A stretch of 61,850 bases of DNA from Christensenella hongkongensis (GTDB lineage Bacteria > Bacillota > Clostridia > Christensenellales > Christensenellaceae), in contig NZ_LAYJ01000105.1 of NCBI RefSeq assembly GCF_000981035.1, positions 1 through 61,850 of the forward strand. The letters are read 5' to 3'. The notes below the pieces were generated by a model, which worked only from the letters and a program-made list of their open reading frames with translations, ran no database searches and was not told the DNA's origin. The position numbers and the translations under genes were made by a program. Within the stretch, counting starts at the first letter, position 1. Each line of letters starts with the position of its first letter. Below are positions 7,901 to 16,587 of the stretch, one piece after another.

Positions 7901-10219
7901 ATGGCAACAAATCCAATCAGTTCTTATTCCACGTCGAGGATTACCGGACTCATCTCTGGAATGGATACCGACTCGTTGATTGAAAAAGCGATGAAATCGG
8001 AGCAGGCAAAGCTTGACCGTATGTATCAGAGCAAAACGAAGCTGGAATGGAAACGGGACGCATATACGGACATTAATACGAAGCTTTTGGAATTCAGCAA
8101 TAAATATATGAGCCAGACAAGCGCGGATAATATATTCTCTACGAATGTATACAAGGCTTATAAAATCAGTATTTCAGATAAATACAGTTCATATTTTGAC
8201 ATCAAAGGCACGGCAAACGCCACGATTTCAAACCATAAAATTACAAAAACCACGCTGGCGGAATATGCGACGGTGAATGGGGCGAAGTACAGGAACAGGG
8301 TTGCGGGGCTTACGGGAACGGCAAATTCGAATTCGCTTGCATCGGTTTCAGGCACAAAAAAGCTTGGAGCGGACTGGCAGGACCAAAAGTTAAGCGAGCT
8401 TACCTATGAAGACGGAACCAAAGTATTCAATTTTTCAAGCTCGGGCGATAAGCTTTCCTTCTCTGTCAATGGACAGACCTTTGTGTTTGACCAGGACGAG
8501 AAAATGACGGATGTGCTGGATTCGGTGAGTGGAAATCCGTCCGCCAAGGCAAAAATGTCGGTTGTGGGAGGACAGATTCATTTTGAAAGCACGGTAAAGG
8601 GCGAAAAAACAGCGCTTGTATTCGCAAATTCCGCCGGCCCTGAAGTGTTTGGCAAAAACGGGGCGTTTGGAATTACGGATACCACAATTAAAGCCAAAAG
8701 CCTGATCAATGAGGATATGACGCTCGGGGAGATCGCTACGGCGACCGGTAAGGACCTGGGATTTGATGCCAGTGGGAAAATAAGCTTTGAAATCAATGGA
8801 GAAACCTTTACCTTTGAACGGTCAGATACGCTAAAATCCGTGTTGCAGACTGTAAATGACAATGCGGACGCCAAGGTCACGATGACCTACGACCAGGAGA
8901 AGGATCAGTTTATGCTGCGCAGCGATGTGACAGGAACGGGTACGGAGGTTTCCGTATCCAATAAGACGGGAAATTTCTTCGGGAATGATGGCCTTACGGG
9001 CATCAAGGAAGATACAACGACAAAATATCAAACCATTGACCGCGGAACAGACACCATTGCGACAGCCGCGGCAAAAATGGGCATTGACCTGCAGCTTGAT
9101 TCGGAAGGCAAATTCAGTTTCACTGTAAACGGAGTGGATTTTTCTTTCAACACTACCGATACGCTGCAGACAATGATCAATAAAGTGAACGGAAACGAAG
9201 AGGCGAAAGCAAAGCTTACTTACAGCCAGATTACAGATTCGTTTGTTTTCACCAGTAGTGAAACAGGGCGCGATGCAACGGTAACCGTCGCAAATAAAGA
9301 CGGCGCGAACGCATTTGGCGGCGCTGATTCCTTTTTTGGGACGGCTGAAGCAAGCTCGCGCGGAACAGACGCGACGATTGAAATCGACGGGGAAACCATC
9401 ACACAATCCTCCAATTCCTTCGTGCTCGATGGAATGGAGTTCACGCTCAAAACGGCGTTTGACTCTTCAGATCCGAAGGTGGCGGAGCTTGGCCCGGCTT
9501 CTTTCTCGGTGGAGCAGGATATCGATAAGGTGGTTGATAAGGTCAAGAAATTTGTAGAAGATTACAACAAGCTTGTCCAGTCCCTTTACGAACAGATTAC
9601 AGAAGAGATTGATTATGATTATTCGCCGCTTTCCCAGTCCGCACGTGCCGACTTGTCTGAAGATGACCTGAAGCAGTGGGATGAAAAGGCAAAACAGGGC
9701 ATATTGAGGAACGACAGCGTGGTCAATAACCTTCTGTTCGGCATGAGGACAAGCCTTTTTGAGGCGGTAGGGGATACAGGGCTTTCGGCCCATGACCTCG
9801 GGATTTCCACGATTGCTTACAGCAAGGAAAAGTATGGCGGGCAGCTTGAATTTGACGAGGATAAATTCCGGGAAATGATGAAAAAGGATCCGGATGCGGT
9901 CGCAAACGTTATGGCGGCTACCTCAACGGCTACGGACAGCAAGGTTGAACACGCGCAGTCAGGCCTTATTTCCCGTTTTTTCGACCAACTGTCTGATGCA
10001 AGGAGTACGATTCGCAGCACGAACCTGAAAAATACCAACCAGCAGATCAGCGATACGGAAACAAAAATGAGCGACCAGCTGAAGAAGATGTATGAACAGC
10101 AGGAGGCGCTATACAATAAATTTGCAACGATGGAGACGTTGATGTCACAGTATCAACAGCAAAGCACCTGGCTGACGCAGCAGATATCGTCGCTCAATTC
10201 ACAGCTTGGAAGATCGTAA
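7901..10219 (+). CDS. fliD: Flagellar filament cap protein FliD, enlarged
   Basis: FliD forms the cap that folds flagellin at the filament tip. The N-terminus has the conserved 'SRITGLiSGMDTDSLIEKAM' D0 segment. The C-terminus has FliD_C features, including a Gln-rich coiled coil (about 710-765). At 772 residues it is far longer than the usual ~450-550. The excess is three tandem domains at about 180-265, 285-367 and 396-483. Each has the form 'sgk.sFtvNG..F.F...dtl..v...vN....AK..', which I read as Flagellin_IN motifs. AAGGAAG precedes the ATG. fliS follows, as usual. Confidence 0.94.
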   Translation: MATNPISSYSTSRITGLISGMDTDSLIEKAMKSEQAKLDRMYQSKTKLEWKRDAYTDINTKLLEFSNKYMSQTSADNIFSTNVYKAYKISISDKYSSYFDIKGTANATISNHKITKTTLAEYATVNGAKYRNRVAGLTGTANSNSLASVSGTKKLGADWQDQKLSELTYEDGTKVFNFSSSGDKLSFSVNGQTFVFDQDEKMTDVLDSVSGNPSAKAKMSVVGGQIHFESTVKGEKTALVFANSAGPEVFGKNGAFGITDTTIKAKSLINEDMTLGEIATATGKDLGFDASGKISFEINGETFTFERSDTLKSVLQTVNDNADAKVTMTYDQEKDQFMLRSDVTGTGTEVSVSNKTGNFFGNDGLTGIKEDTTTKYQTIDRGTDTIATAAAKMGIDLQLDSEGKFSFTVNGVDFSFNTTDTLQTMINKVNGNEEAKAKLTYSQITDSFVFTSSETGRDATVTVANKDGANAFGGADSFFGTAEASSRGTDATIEIDGETITQSSNSFVLDGMEFTLKTAFDSSDPKVAELGPASFSVEQDIDKVVDKVKKFVEDYNKLVQSLYEQITEEIDYDYSPLSQSARADLSEDDLKQWDEKAKQGILRNDSVVNNLLFGMRTSLFEAVGDTGLSAHDLGISTIAYSKEKYGGQLEFDEDKFREMMKKDPDAVANVMAATSTATDSKVEHAQSGLISRFFDQLSDARSTIRSTNLKNTNQQISDTETKMSDQLKKMYEQQEALYNKFATMETLMSQYQQQSTWLTQQISSLNSQLGRS

Positions 10220-10278
10220 GCGCAATTTGGCGGATAAAAACTGCGTGGCAATTACGAAAATAGTAGGAGGAAACAGCT

Positions 10279-10683
10279 TTGTACGCAACTGCAAACCTGC
10301 AAAACAGGTATAAACAGGAATCTGTAACCACGGCCAGTCCGATTGATTTGGTCATTATGTTATATGAAGGCTGTATTAAACAGCTGAAACTGGCAAAGAT
10401 ATTACAGGAAAACAATGAGCCCGGCAAAATACTGGAATGCTTTGAAAAAGCGGAGAACATCATTTTAGAGCTTGTAAGGAGCCTTGATTTGAGGTTTGAC
10501 GTATCAAAGGACCTGCTCGAGCTTTATCAGTTTATGATAGACGAGATCGTCCAGGCGGGCCTTACGAGGGATATGGAACGAATTGATCCTGTAATCGGAA
10601 TGCTGACATCCCTCTGCGAGGCATGGGGAGAAGCAAAAGGAAGCGTGGATGGAGATGTGTTCAGTGAAAGCGGAGCGGAATAA
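10279..10683 (+). CDS. fliS: Flagellin export chaperone FliS
   Basis: FliS binds the C-terminus of newly made flagellin and prevents premature polymerisation. The TTG start at 10279 follows AGGAGG at 10265-10270. The product (134 residues) begins with the signature MYATANLQNRYKQESV...SPIDLVIMLYEG and is a four-helix bundle by pattern. It is directly downstream of fliD and overlaps the next small gene. Confidence 0.95.
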   Translation: MYATANLQNRYKQESVTTASPIDLVIMLYEGCIKQLKLAKILQENNEPGKILECFEKAENIILELVRSLDLRFDVSKDLLELYQFMIDEIVQAGLTRDMERIDPVIGMLTSLCEAWGEAKGSVDGDVFSESGAE

Positions 10684-11083
10684 TGATGAAGCCGCATGGA
10701 AAGCGGCAACTGCACTTTTGCAGGATTTTTTAAAGCTGACGGAGGAAATTTCGACGCTTTTGACCGGGGAGGTTGACGAGCCCGGCGATGTGGAGAAAAA
10801 GCTCGATGAACGTGCGGAAATCATTCGGAAGATACAGGGCTTGAATTTACGCACGGACGATGGAGATGCAGGCCAGGAAGTGCAAAAGCACAGGTGGCTT
10901 TACGGGCAGCTGCTCGAAAAAATTGAAAAGGCAGAGGACGCCAACAAAAAACGGCTTTCAGAGATCATGCAACAGCAAATGAAGCAGATGCGTGAGACAA
11001 CCAGGTCTATCAGGACGATAGACGCGTATAACAAACAAATGCAGGAAGTGGAGATGCCTGATGAGCAAGTGCCGCTCAAATAG
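10649..11083 (+). CDS. Putative FliT-like flagellar chaperone
   Basis: A helical, charged protein of about 144 residues with no membrane segment, overlapping the end of fliS. Its position after fliS and its helix-rich C-terminal half (KQMRETTRSIRTIDAYNKQM) match the FliT/FlgN class of export chaperones for the cap or junction proteins. Sequence similarity within that class is always weak. The start is uncertain: ATG 10649, ATG 10655 or GTG 10664 (nine bases after GGAG) are all possible. Confidence 0.5.
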   Translation: MEMCSVKAERNNDEAAWKAATALLQDFLKLTEEISTLLTGEVDEPGDVEKKLDERAEIIRKIQGLNLRTDDGDAGQEVQKHRWLYGQLLEKIEKAEDANKKRLSEIMQQQMKQMRETTRSIRTIDAYNKQMQEVEMPDEQVPLK

Positions 11084-11095
11084 CAAAGGGAAAAG

Positions 11096-11545
11096 ATGAA
11101 GGTTCAGACAATCAACAGCCTGTCGATGGAGACTATTGCCAGAAACGATGCGGAAATTTCAAATCCGCTGGATGGGGAACTGGTTTTCCGGAGCCAGATG
11201 ACAAAGGAAACCAATTCCGCATATATGAAGCACGTCAGCCAGCTGGTTGCCGACATTGAGAAACAGGGAACAAAGCTTGGGCAGCGCGCAGATATGGGCG
11301 AGCTGCAAAAATACAGGGAGATGATTACCAGACTGATCAATGAAACCGTGAGCAATGGGTTTGCATTCTGCAAGGAAAGCAAGTTTGGCGTGAATGGGCG
11401 CAGCAAGATATTTGCCATGATCAAAACGGTAAATGGAAAGCTGGACGGTATGACAAAAAAACTGCTTGAGCAGGAAAAGGAGAATATCAGCTTTTTGGAT
11501 GACATCGACGACATACGCGGCTTGTTGGTGGATATGTTTTTATAG
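11096..11545 (+). CDS. YaaR family protein (DUF327)
   Basis: The protein is 149 residues with the YaaR pattern: 'LgqradmgELqkYremItrliNetV', 'skfGvnGRsKIfamIktVngKLdgmTkklLeqEkenI' and a terminal 'IdDIRGLLvDMFL'. The molecular role of the family is unknown, but members often lie in flagellar clusters of Clostridia and Bacilli. AAAGGGAAAAG precedes the ATG. It ends 32 bases before cheR. Confidence 0.82.
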   Translation: MKVQTINSLSMETIARNDAEISNPLDGELVFRSQMTKETNSAYMKHVSQLVADIEKQGTKLGQRADMGELQKYREMITRLINETVSNGFAFCKESKFGVNGRSKIFAMIKTVNGKLDGMTKKLLEQEKENISFLDDIDDIRGLLVDMFL

Positions 11546-11577
11546 AAGAGACTACAAATTGATATGACGAGGATTGT

Positions 11578-12387
11578 ATGCAGCTAAAAGAACAAGAGTT
11601 TCATCGCCTGCGCGATTATATGTACCAGAATTTTGGAATCAACCTCAGTGAGAAAAAGCTTCTTATTGAGGGAAGAATGGCAAATGCGCTCAAACAAAAG
11701 GGCTTTCATTCTTTTGGAGAATTTATCGATCATCTGGAGAAGGACGATACCGGCGAGGATGTGTCCATGCTCGTTACAAAGCTTACGACCAATTTCACGT
11801 ATTTTATGCGGGAGGAACAGCATTTTGATTTCATGAAAGAAGTTGCACTGGCTGAAAGCGTTGCAAAAATACGTGACGGAAATCTTTGCATATGGAGCGC
11901 GGGCTGTTCGTCAGGCGAGGAGCCATACACGATTGCGATGCTCATTGACGAGTATTTTAAAGGAAATAAAAGAGGACTCGATACGAAGGTGCTTGCGACC
12001 GATATTTCAGACAAGGTATTGCGCATCGCAAAAACAGGAGTGTATAAGGATGAACGGATGAACCGCATGCCGCCTTACTGGAGCAAAAAGTATTTCAGGA
12101 AGGCAGGAGACGACACCTATGAGGTCAAACAGGAAATCAAAAACGAAGTAATTTTCCGCAAATTTAACCTGATGGAGCCTGTATTCCACTTTAAGAGGAA
12201 ATTCCACATGATTTTTTGCAGGAATGTAATGATCTACTTTGATTCGCAGACAAGGGGAAGACTTGCTAAAAAGTTCTATGACAGCCTGCATCCGGGAGGA
12301 TATTTGTTCATCGGCCTTTCGGAGACGCTGATCAATAATGAGACGGATTTTGAGTATGTCAGGCCGTCGATTTACAGGAAGAAGTAA
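11578..12387 (+). CDS. cheR: Chemoreceptor methyltransferase CheR
   Basis: CheR transfers methyl groups from S-adenosylmethionine to receptor glutamates, opposing CheB. The 269-residue protein has the N-terminal helical CheR domain, the TNFTYFMRE loop, the SAM-binding motif WSAGCSSGEEPYTIAM (about 103-118) and the IFCRNVMIYFD strand (about 217-227). Length and motifs are complete. An ACGAGGA site precedes the ATG. It is separated from cheB and grouped with late flagellar genes, possibly in the fliD sigma-28 transcript. Confidence 0.95.
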   Translation: MQLKEQEFHRLRDYMYQNFGINLSEKKLLIEGRMANALKQKGFHSFGEFIDHLEKDDTGEDVSMLVTKLTTNFTYFMREEQHFDFMKEVALAESVAKIRDGNLCIWSAGCSSGEEPYTIAMLIDEYFKGNKRGLDTKVLATDISDKVLRIAKTGVYKDERMNRMPPYWSKKYFRKAGDDTYEVKQEIKNEVIFRKFNLMEPVFHFKRKFHMIFCRNVMIYFDSQTRGRLAKKFYDSLHPGGYLFIGLSETLINNETDFEYVRPSIYRKK

Positions 12388-12402
12388 ACGGAGGAAAGCA
12401 GA

Positions 12403-13122
12403 TTGGGAATTGAAAATGTACAGGCGAGGGTTGGGGAAATCCAGGCGCGTATTCAGAGCGTTTTAGGGACTCCAAACGCACAGTTCCAATCGATCCTGCA
12501 GGATAAGCTTGGGGTATCGCAGCAGACAACCACGCAGGGTACTGCGGATACTGCTTCGGCACAGACGGCGCTTTATAACACGCTGACGCAGGATACGGGT
12601 GTGCCAACGGGAAGATATTGCGCGAAATGCGGTACGCCGGAGCTCATGAGCAGTTACGGCGTATCCTATACGGCTGCCGTAGATACAAGCGACGGTATGA
12701 TTGAAAAAGCCGCGCCCTATATGGATATTATCGAAGAAGCGTCGCAAACGTACGGCGTTCCCGTAAACCTTATTATGGGGATTATCAAGGCGGAGTCGGA
12801 TTTCAATCCACAGTGCGTGTCAGGCGCGGGAGCGAAGGGACTGATGCAAATCATGCCGGAGAACGCCCGGGAATTTGGCGTAACCGACGTGTATGATGCA
12901 CGTCAAAATATATTTTGCGGCGTCGACGAGGTAGCCCGCCTGATCGATAAATACGACGGGGATGTAAAATTGGCGCTTGCAGCCTACAATACCGGCCCCG
13001 GCAATATCGCAAAACGCGGCGTAACGAGCAGCAACAGCCCGGAATATCTGACCGTACCGCAGTCAATCAGGGATTATGCGGACAGGGTGCTTGGTTATGC
13101 AGGGCTCAGGACATTGGTGTAA
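12403..13122 (+). CDS. Lytic transglycosylase (SLT domain), flagellum-associated
   Basis: The 239-residue protein cleaves peptidoglycan glycan strands by family inference. The SLT domain (about 105-225) has catalytic E131 in IIKAESDFNP, followed by GAKGLMQIMP and AAYNTGPGN. The N-terminal segment begins MGIENVQARVGEIQARI, a pattern I associate with flagellar-locus transglycosylases, and has no Sec signal peptide. Secretion through the flagellar exporter to clear wall for the rod is the likely role. The TTG start follows GGAGG at 12389-12393. CGAKCG-like cysteines at about 69-73 (CAKC) are unexplained. Confidence 0.88.
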   Translation: MGIENVQARVGEIQARIQSVLGTPNAQFQSILQDKLGVSQQTTTQGTADTASAQTALYNTLTQDTGVPTGRYCAKCGTPELMSSYGVSYTAAVDTSDGMIEKAAPYMDIIEEASQTYGVPVNLIMGIIKAESDFNPQCVSGAGAKGLMQIMPENAREFGVTDVYDARQNIFCGVDEVARLIDKYDGDVKLALAAYNTGPGNIAKRGVTSSNSPEYLTVPQSIRDYADRVLGYAGLRTLV

Positions 13123-13134
13123 GGAGAGGTTTAT

Positions 13135-14346
13135 ATGCAGTCATATATTGTAAAACAACCGATCCACAATGAAGAGAATGAATTGTGGGCATATGAAATC
13201 CTGTATGTGGACGAAGGAACAGGAATGGGAATCGTTGGGGATTCCAATGCGGCAAATGCCGTGGAAACGTTATTGATGCAGTTCCAGAGCGGCGATTTTC
13301 TGGAGGGGAAAATTGCGTTTGTTAATTTTACGCCCAACCTCCTGTTCCGAAATGTGCCGCGCATATTTGATCCGGATAAACTCGTAATACAGATCGATGA
13401 GGATGTCCTGCTGAATCCGCTGGCGGTTAAAATCGTACAGAAATATAAAAAACAAAACTATAAAGTAGCGCTAAAAGGCTTTGAGTTCAACAGCCGGTAT
13501 CTGACTGCACTTGATTACGTAGACATCATTAAACTCAATTTCGCAAGGGGCGTTGCGTCGCTTGATAATATTGTAGAAATCGCAACAGGTCTTAAAAAAG
13601 AGATCGTCGCTTACAATATCAACGACCAAAAGGCATTGGACGCTGCAAAGCATCTGCATATCAGGTTTATGCAGGGGCCCTACATAGCGACGGTGTTGCC
13701 GGAAAAGACCAGGAATATGCAGCATTTGCAGGGGAATTTCCTGCAGCTTATGGCGGCGGTTACGAGGGACGAAATTAATTTTGATGAGGTAGAGGAGCTT
13801 GTATCGCGGGATGTAACGCTTACGTATGCTCTCTTCAAGCTTGTGAATTCGGCATATTTTGCCTTGCGCAAGAAGGTGTCCTCTGTGCATCAGGCGCTGG
13901 TGGTGCTTGGTATGGGACAGCTCAAGCAGTGGATTTACCTGATGAGCTTCCGTTCGGACGCGCAAATGCCTTCTGAATTTATCAAGGTGTCGTTCCTGCG
14001 TGCGAACCTGTGCGCAGAGCTATTGTTACTCGCGCAGGATATGCCGCTTTCCAAATCGGAGGCATACCTTATGGGGATGTTTTCCACGCTGGGCAATCTT
14101 TTGGATATGCCGCTTGAAGAAGCGCTTGGGCAGCTCAACCTTTCAGACGTTATCATAGAAGCGCTCCTCGAAAAAAAGGGACGTGCGGGTACGCTGTATA
14201 GCCTCGTGCTGCATTACGAGCAGGGAAACTGGGTTGAAATGTCCAATAATGCGCAGGAACTCGGCATACCGGTGCATGTAATTTCGCAAAAATACTTCGA
14301 ATGTATCGATATGGTGAACGAGATGTGGGACAGCGTTCTGGGGTAA
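13135..14346 (+). CDS. EAL-HDOD signalling protein (YuxH/CdgJ-like)
   Basis: The 403-residue protein has an N-terminal EAL-like domain (about 1-190) and a C-terminal HDOD domain (about 200-395). The EAL signature ExLxR is degraded: residues read YEILYV, so the substrate-contacting Arg is missing. Phosphodiesterase activity is unlikely. Proteins of this architecture regulate motility in other bacteria, and its position just before flagellin supports a motility role. AGGAGAGG precedes the ATG. What the HDOD domain contacts is unknown. Confidence 0.82.
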   Translation: MQSYIVKQPIHNEENELWAYEILYVDEGTGMGIVGDSNAANAVETLLMQFQSGDFLEGKIAFVNFTPNLLFRNVPRIFDPDKLVIQIDEDVLLNPLAVKIVQKYKKQNYKVALKGFEFNSRYLTALDYVDIIKLNFARGVASLDNIVEIATGLKKEIVAYNINDQKALDAAKHLHIRFMQGPYIATVLPEKTRNMQHLQGNFLQLMAAVTRDEINFDEVEELVSRDVTLTYALFKLVNSAYFALRKKVSSVHQALVVLGMGQLKQWIYLMSFRSDAQMPSEFIKVSFLRANLCAELLLLAQDMPLSKSEAYLMGMFSTLGNLLDMPLEEALGQLNLSDVIIEALLEKKGRAGTLYSLVLHYEQGNWVEMSNNAQELGIPVHVISQKYFECIDMVNEMWDSVLG

Positions 14347-14369
14347 TGCGAAAAAGATAAAAATTGTGC

Positions 14370-14396
14370 TAAAGTTTTTTGGAAAAGTGACGATAA
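14370..14396 (+). promoter_or_regulatory. Sigma-28 promoter of flagellin
   Basis: TAAA at 14370-14373, exactly 15 bases, then GACGATAA at 14389-14396. Only one base of the -10 differs from GCCGATAA. Initiation near 14403 gives a flagellin leader of about 120 nt. Confidence 0.88.
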
Positions 14397-14505
14397 AAGA
14401 AACTAGAGAACGCAACACAAGTTACCTGGCGCGGCAATCCTAGGCAGCGGCGCAATAGAAACAATATGCTGCGGTTTCACAATAAAACGGCAAGATGCCA
14501 AAAAA

Positions 14506-14520
14506 GAATCAGGAGGATTC
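14506..14520 (+). promoter_or_regulatory. Hairpin presenting the flagellin Shine-Dalgarno (candidate CsrA site)
   Basis: GAATC (14506-14510) and GATTC (14516-14520) pair around the loop AGGAG, which is the flagellin ribosome-binding site. CsrA binds GGA in hairpin loops, and csrA with its antagonist fliW is encoded 23 kb downstream. A second short hairpin (GGCA/TGCC, 14489-14499) lies just upstream. Confidence 0.6.
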
Positions 14521-14524
14521 AAAA

Positions 14525-16327
14525 ATGAGGATTCAGAATAACATTATGGCGCTTAACACACAGCGTCAGTACACGATCAACAACGATAACGTAGCCAAGA
14601 GCGCTGAAAAGCTTTCGTCCGGCTACCGCATCAACCGCGCGGGCGACGACGCTGCAGGACTTGCGATTTCTGAGAAAATGCGCAGCCAGATCCGCGGCCT
14701 GAACATGGCGACAAAGAATTCGCAGGATGCGATTTCGCTCGTACAGACGGCTGAGGGCGCGCTGCAGGAAACGCACTCCATGCTGCAGAGGATGAACGAG
14801 CTTGCCAACCAGTCCGCTACAGGCACCAACCAGGAGCTTGACCGTAACGCGCTTGCAAAGGAATTCGAGCAGTTAAAGCGCGAGATCAACGACGTTGCAG
14901 AGCAGACAACCTTCAACAACATGAAGATCCTCGACGGCTCCCTTTCCTATCAGGGACCGCAGAGAAGCGCGCAGACAGCGGGCGTGAACGTGACGGAGAC
15001 GGTGGACGCTGCGAATAACGGCGTTATGACTACGGAAGTGACAACCAAGGGCCAGGCGGCTGTTACGGCTGTAAAAGCAAAATACGAGATCGATTTTACA
15101 GGTACGGCTGCAGTTGATGATGCACAGGGTAAGGTTACGATTGGCGGGAAAGAGCTTACATGGACTGCTAGCGCAGGCGATACTTTATCAGATAACCTTG
15201 ACGATATCGTAACAGCTTACAATGCTTCCGGCGATCCGATTCTGTCTGGCTATACGGCGACGAAAGATGGTAACAAGATTGTTCTTGAAGCGGATACTGC
15301 TCAGGCGGATCCGAATAAATCTGCAATCATGGGTACGACAAGCGGCTTTGGCGGCGGAAAAGCTGTTTCTGAAGTGACAAAAGGTGTTGACACGGTCGCT
15401 GCTGCACAAGGCGTAACGACGGCTAAGGTAAAAGCGGAAGACCTGAAAGTGGGAGACCAGATTACGATTGGCGGCAGGAAGTTTGAACTGATCGCTGCAG
15501 GTGATGCGGCTCAGACAGGCAATGTCGGTATCGAATGGGATTCCAGCAAAACGCTTGCGGATCTCGTGACAGCGCTTGACGGTGGTATGAACGATGTTAC
15601 CGTTGCAGCGACAGCTGCTGGAGATGGCTTCACAGTAACGCAGGACGTAGCCGGCACTGGCGAATATGGCGTGAAATTCACGGCTGCTGCAGCAACGAAA
15701 TCCACAGTTGAGCTTGACACAGTAAAGCTCAAGAGCGGAGATACGATCAGCATCAAATCGAACGGTACGGAATACACCTATGAATTCCAGTCGGGCGATA
15801 CGGTGACAAACATTGCACAGGGCCTGAAAGACGCTGCTGGCAACGTGCTGAACGCTCAGATCAAGGGCTCGGCATTCATCGTGGACGGCAAGGTCGATAC
15901 GTCGGGCTTCACACCGGTGACGGAAACGAAATTTGACGCGATCCGCATCCAGGTCGGCGCTCTGGAAGGCGAGCAGCTTTCCGTTTCGATCGACTCGATG
16001 AACACGAAAGGCCTCGGCCTTGACGGCATCGAAATCAACACACAGGATGCTGCCGGAAAAGCGATCACCGCCACAAGATCGGCAATCGACAAGGTTTCCG
16101 ACCAGAGGGCTGCGCTTGGTTCCATGCAGAACAGGCTGGATCACAAGATTTCCAACCTGAAGGTTTCGGCAGAAAACCTGACGGCAGCTGAAAGCCGTAT
16201 CCGCGACGTGGATATCGCTTCGGAAATGACAGAGTTCACGAAGAATAATATCCTTGCACAGGCTTCCACAGCGATGCTTGCACAGGCGAATTCTCTTCCG
16301 CAGAACGTTCTGTCCCTGCTCAGATAA
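14525..16327 (+). CDS. fliC: Flagellin
   Basis: Main filament subunit, 600 residues from the ATG at 14525. That start is chosen because it follows AGGAGG at 14511 and begins MRIQNNIMALNTQRQY like other flagellins; an open frame from 14495 is leader. The conserved D0/D1 N-terminus covers about 1-145 (AEKLSSGYRINRAGDDAAGLAISEKM). The D0/D1 C-terminus covers about 515-600 (ends SLPQNVLSLLR). The central ~370 residues are a large variable surface region. It contains successive 'kvGD.itIgG..f', 'lksGDtIsIkS' units resembling Flagellin_IN repeats. It is the only flagellin in the window. Confidence 0.96.
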   Translation: MRIQNNIMALNTQRQYTINNDNVAKSAEKLSSGYRINRAGDDAAGLAISEKMRSQIRGLNMATKNSQDAISLVQTAEGALQETHSMLQRMNELANQSATGTNQELDRNALAKEFEQLKREINDVAEQTTFNNMKILDGSLSYQGPQRSAQTAGVNVTETVDAANNGVMTTEVTTKGQAAVTAVKAKYEIDFTGTAAVDDAQGKVTIGGKELTWTASAGDTLSDNLDDIVTAYNASGDPILSGYTATKDGNKIVLEADTAQADPNKSAIMGTTSGFGGGKAVSEVTKGVDTVAAAQGVTTAKVKAEDLKVGDQITIGGRKFELIAAGDAAQTGNVGIEWDSSKTLADLVTALDGGMNDVTVAATAAGDGFTVTQDVAGTGEYGVKFTAAAATKSTVELDTVKLKSGDTISIKSNGTEYTYEFQSGDTVTNIAQGLKDAAGNVLNAQIKGSAFIVDGKVDTSGFTPVTETKFDAIRIQVGALEGEQLSVSIDSMNTKGLGLDGIEINTQDAAGKAITATRSAIDKVSDQRAALGSMQNRLDHKISNLKVSAENLTAAESRIRDVDIASEMTEFTKNNILAQASTAMLAQANSLPQNVLSLLR

Positions 16328-16356
16328 GTTTGGGCTGAGAGGTTCTGAAAAAGTAA

Positions 16357-16399
16357 GGGGAAAGAAGCCTGAAACCCTTTTGGTAAAAGGCTTTCTTTC
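16357..16399 (+). terminator. Stem-loop after flagellin (first of three)
   Basis: GAAAGAAGCCT (from 16360) pairs, with one bulge, with AGGCTTTCTTTC ending near 16399. An inner perfect hairpin CCTTTT/AAAAGG lies at 16376-16390. The T content at its 3' side is only moderate, so it may protect the mRNA rather than terminate. Confidence 0.5.
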
Positions 16400-16409
16400 A
16401 CCGGATCAT

Positions 16410-16454
16410 AAAGCCGCGCGGCGGGGGAAACCCTGCTGCGCGCTTTAGGGTTTT
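16410..16454 (+). terminator. GC-rich stem-loop with GAAA loop, likely flagellin terminator
   Basis: The arms 16410-16426 and 16431-16446 pair over about 16 positions with one bulge and two wobbles, closing on a GAAA loop. AGGGTTTT follows. This is the strongest terminator-like structure after fliC. Confidence 0.6.
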
Positions 16455-16479
16455 CCGGGAAATTCATGATAGCAGTTTG

Positions 16480-16505
16480 CCAAAAGGCTGGTTACAGGCT
16501 TTTGG
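16480..16505. repeat. Inverted repeat upstream of hemerythrin gene
   Basis: CCAAAAG at 16480-16486 is mirrored by CTTTTGG at 16499-16505. It echoes the CCTTTTGG motif of the upstream stem-loop at 16376. Its function is unknown. No clear promoter for the hemerythrin gene was recognised in this gap. Confidence 0.4.
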
Positions 16506-16587
16506 TATCAATTACAAATGCAAGAGATTTGCACAATCTGCATTCAGTGAAATCGCTGTAAAAAGCGGGAAAGGGGGATAAAAATTT

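Noticed and set aside
10235-10261. TAAA with A/T-rich -10 before fliS
   Set aside because: The -10 (ACGAAAAT) lacks CGATA at correct spacing.
15188-16144. Antisense frame of 318 codons opposite flagellin
   Set aside because: Composition is Cys/Arg/Phe-rich and unlike a protein; flagellin is certain.
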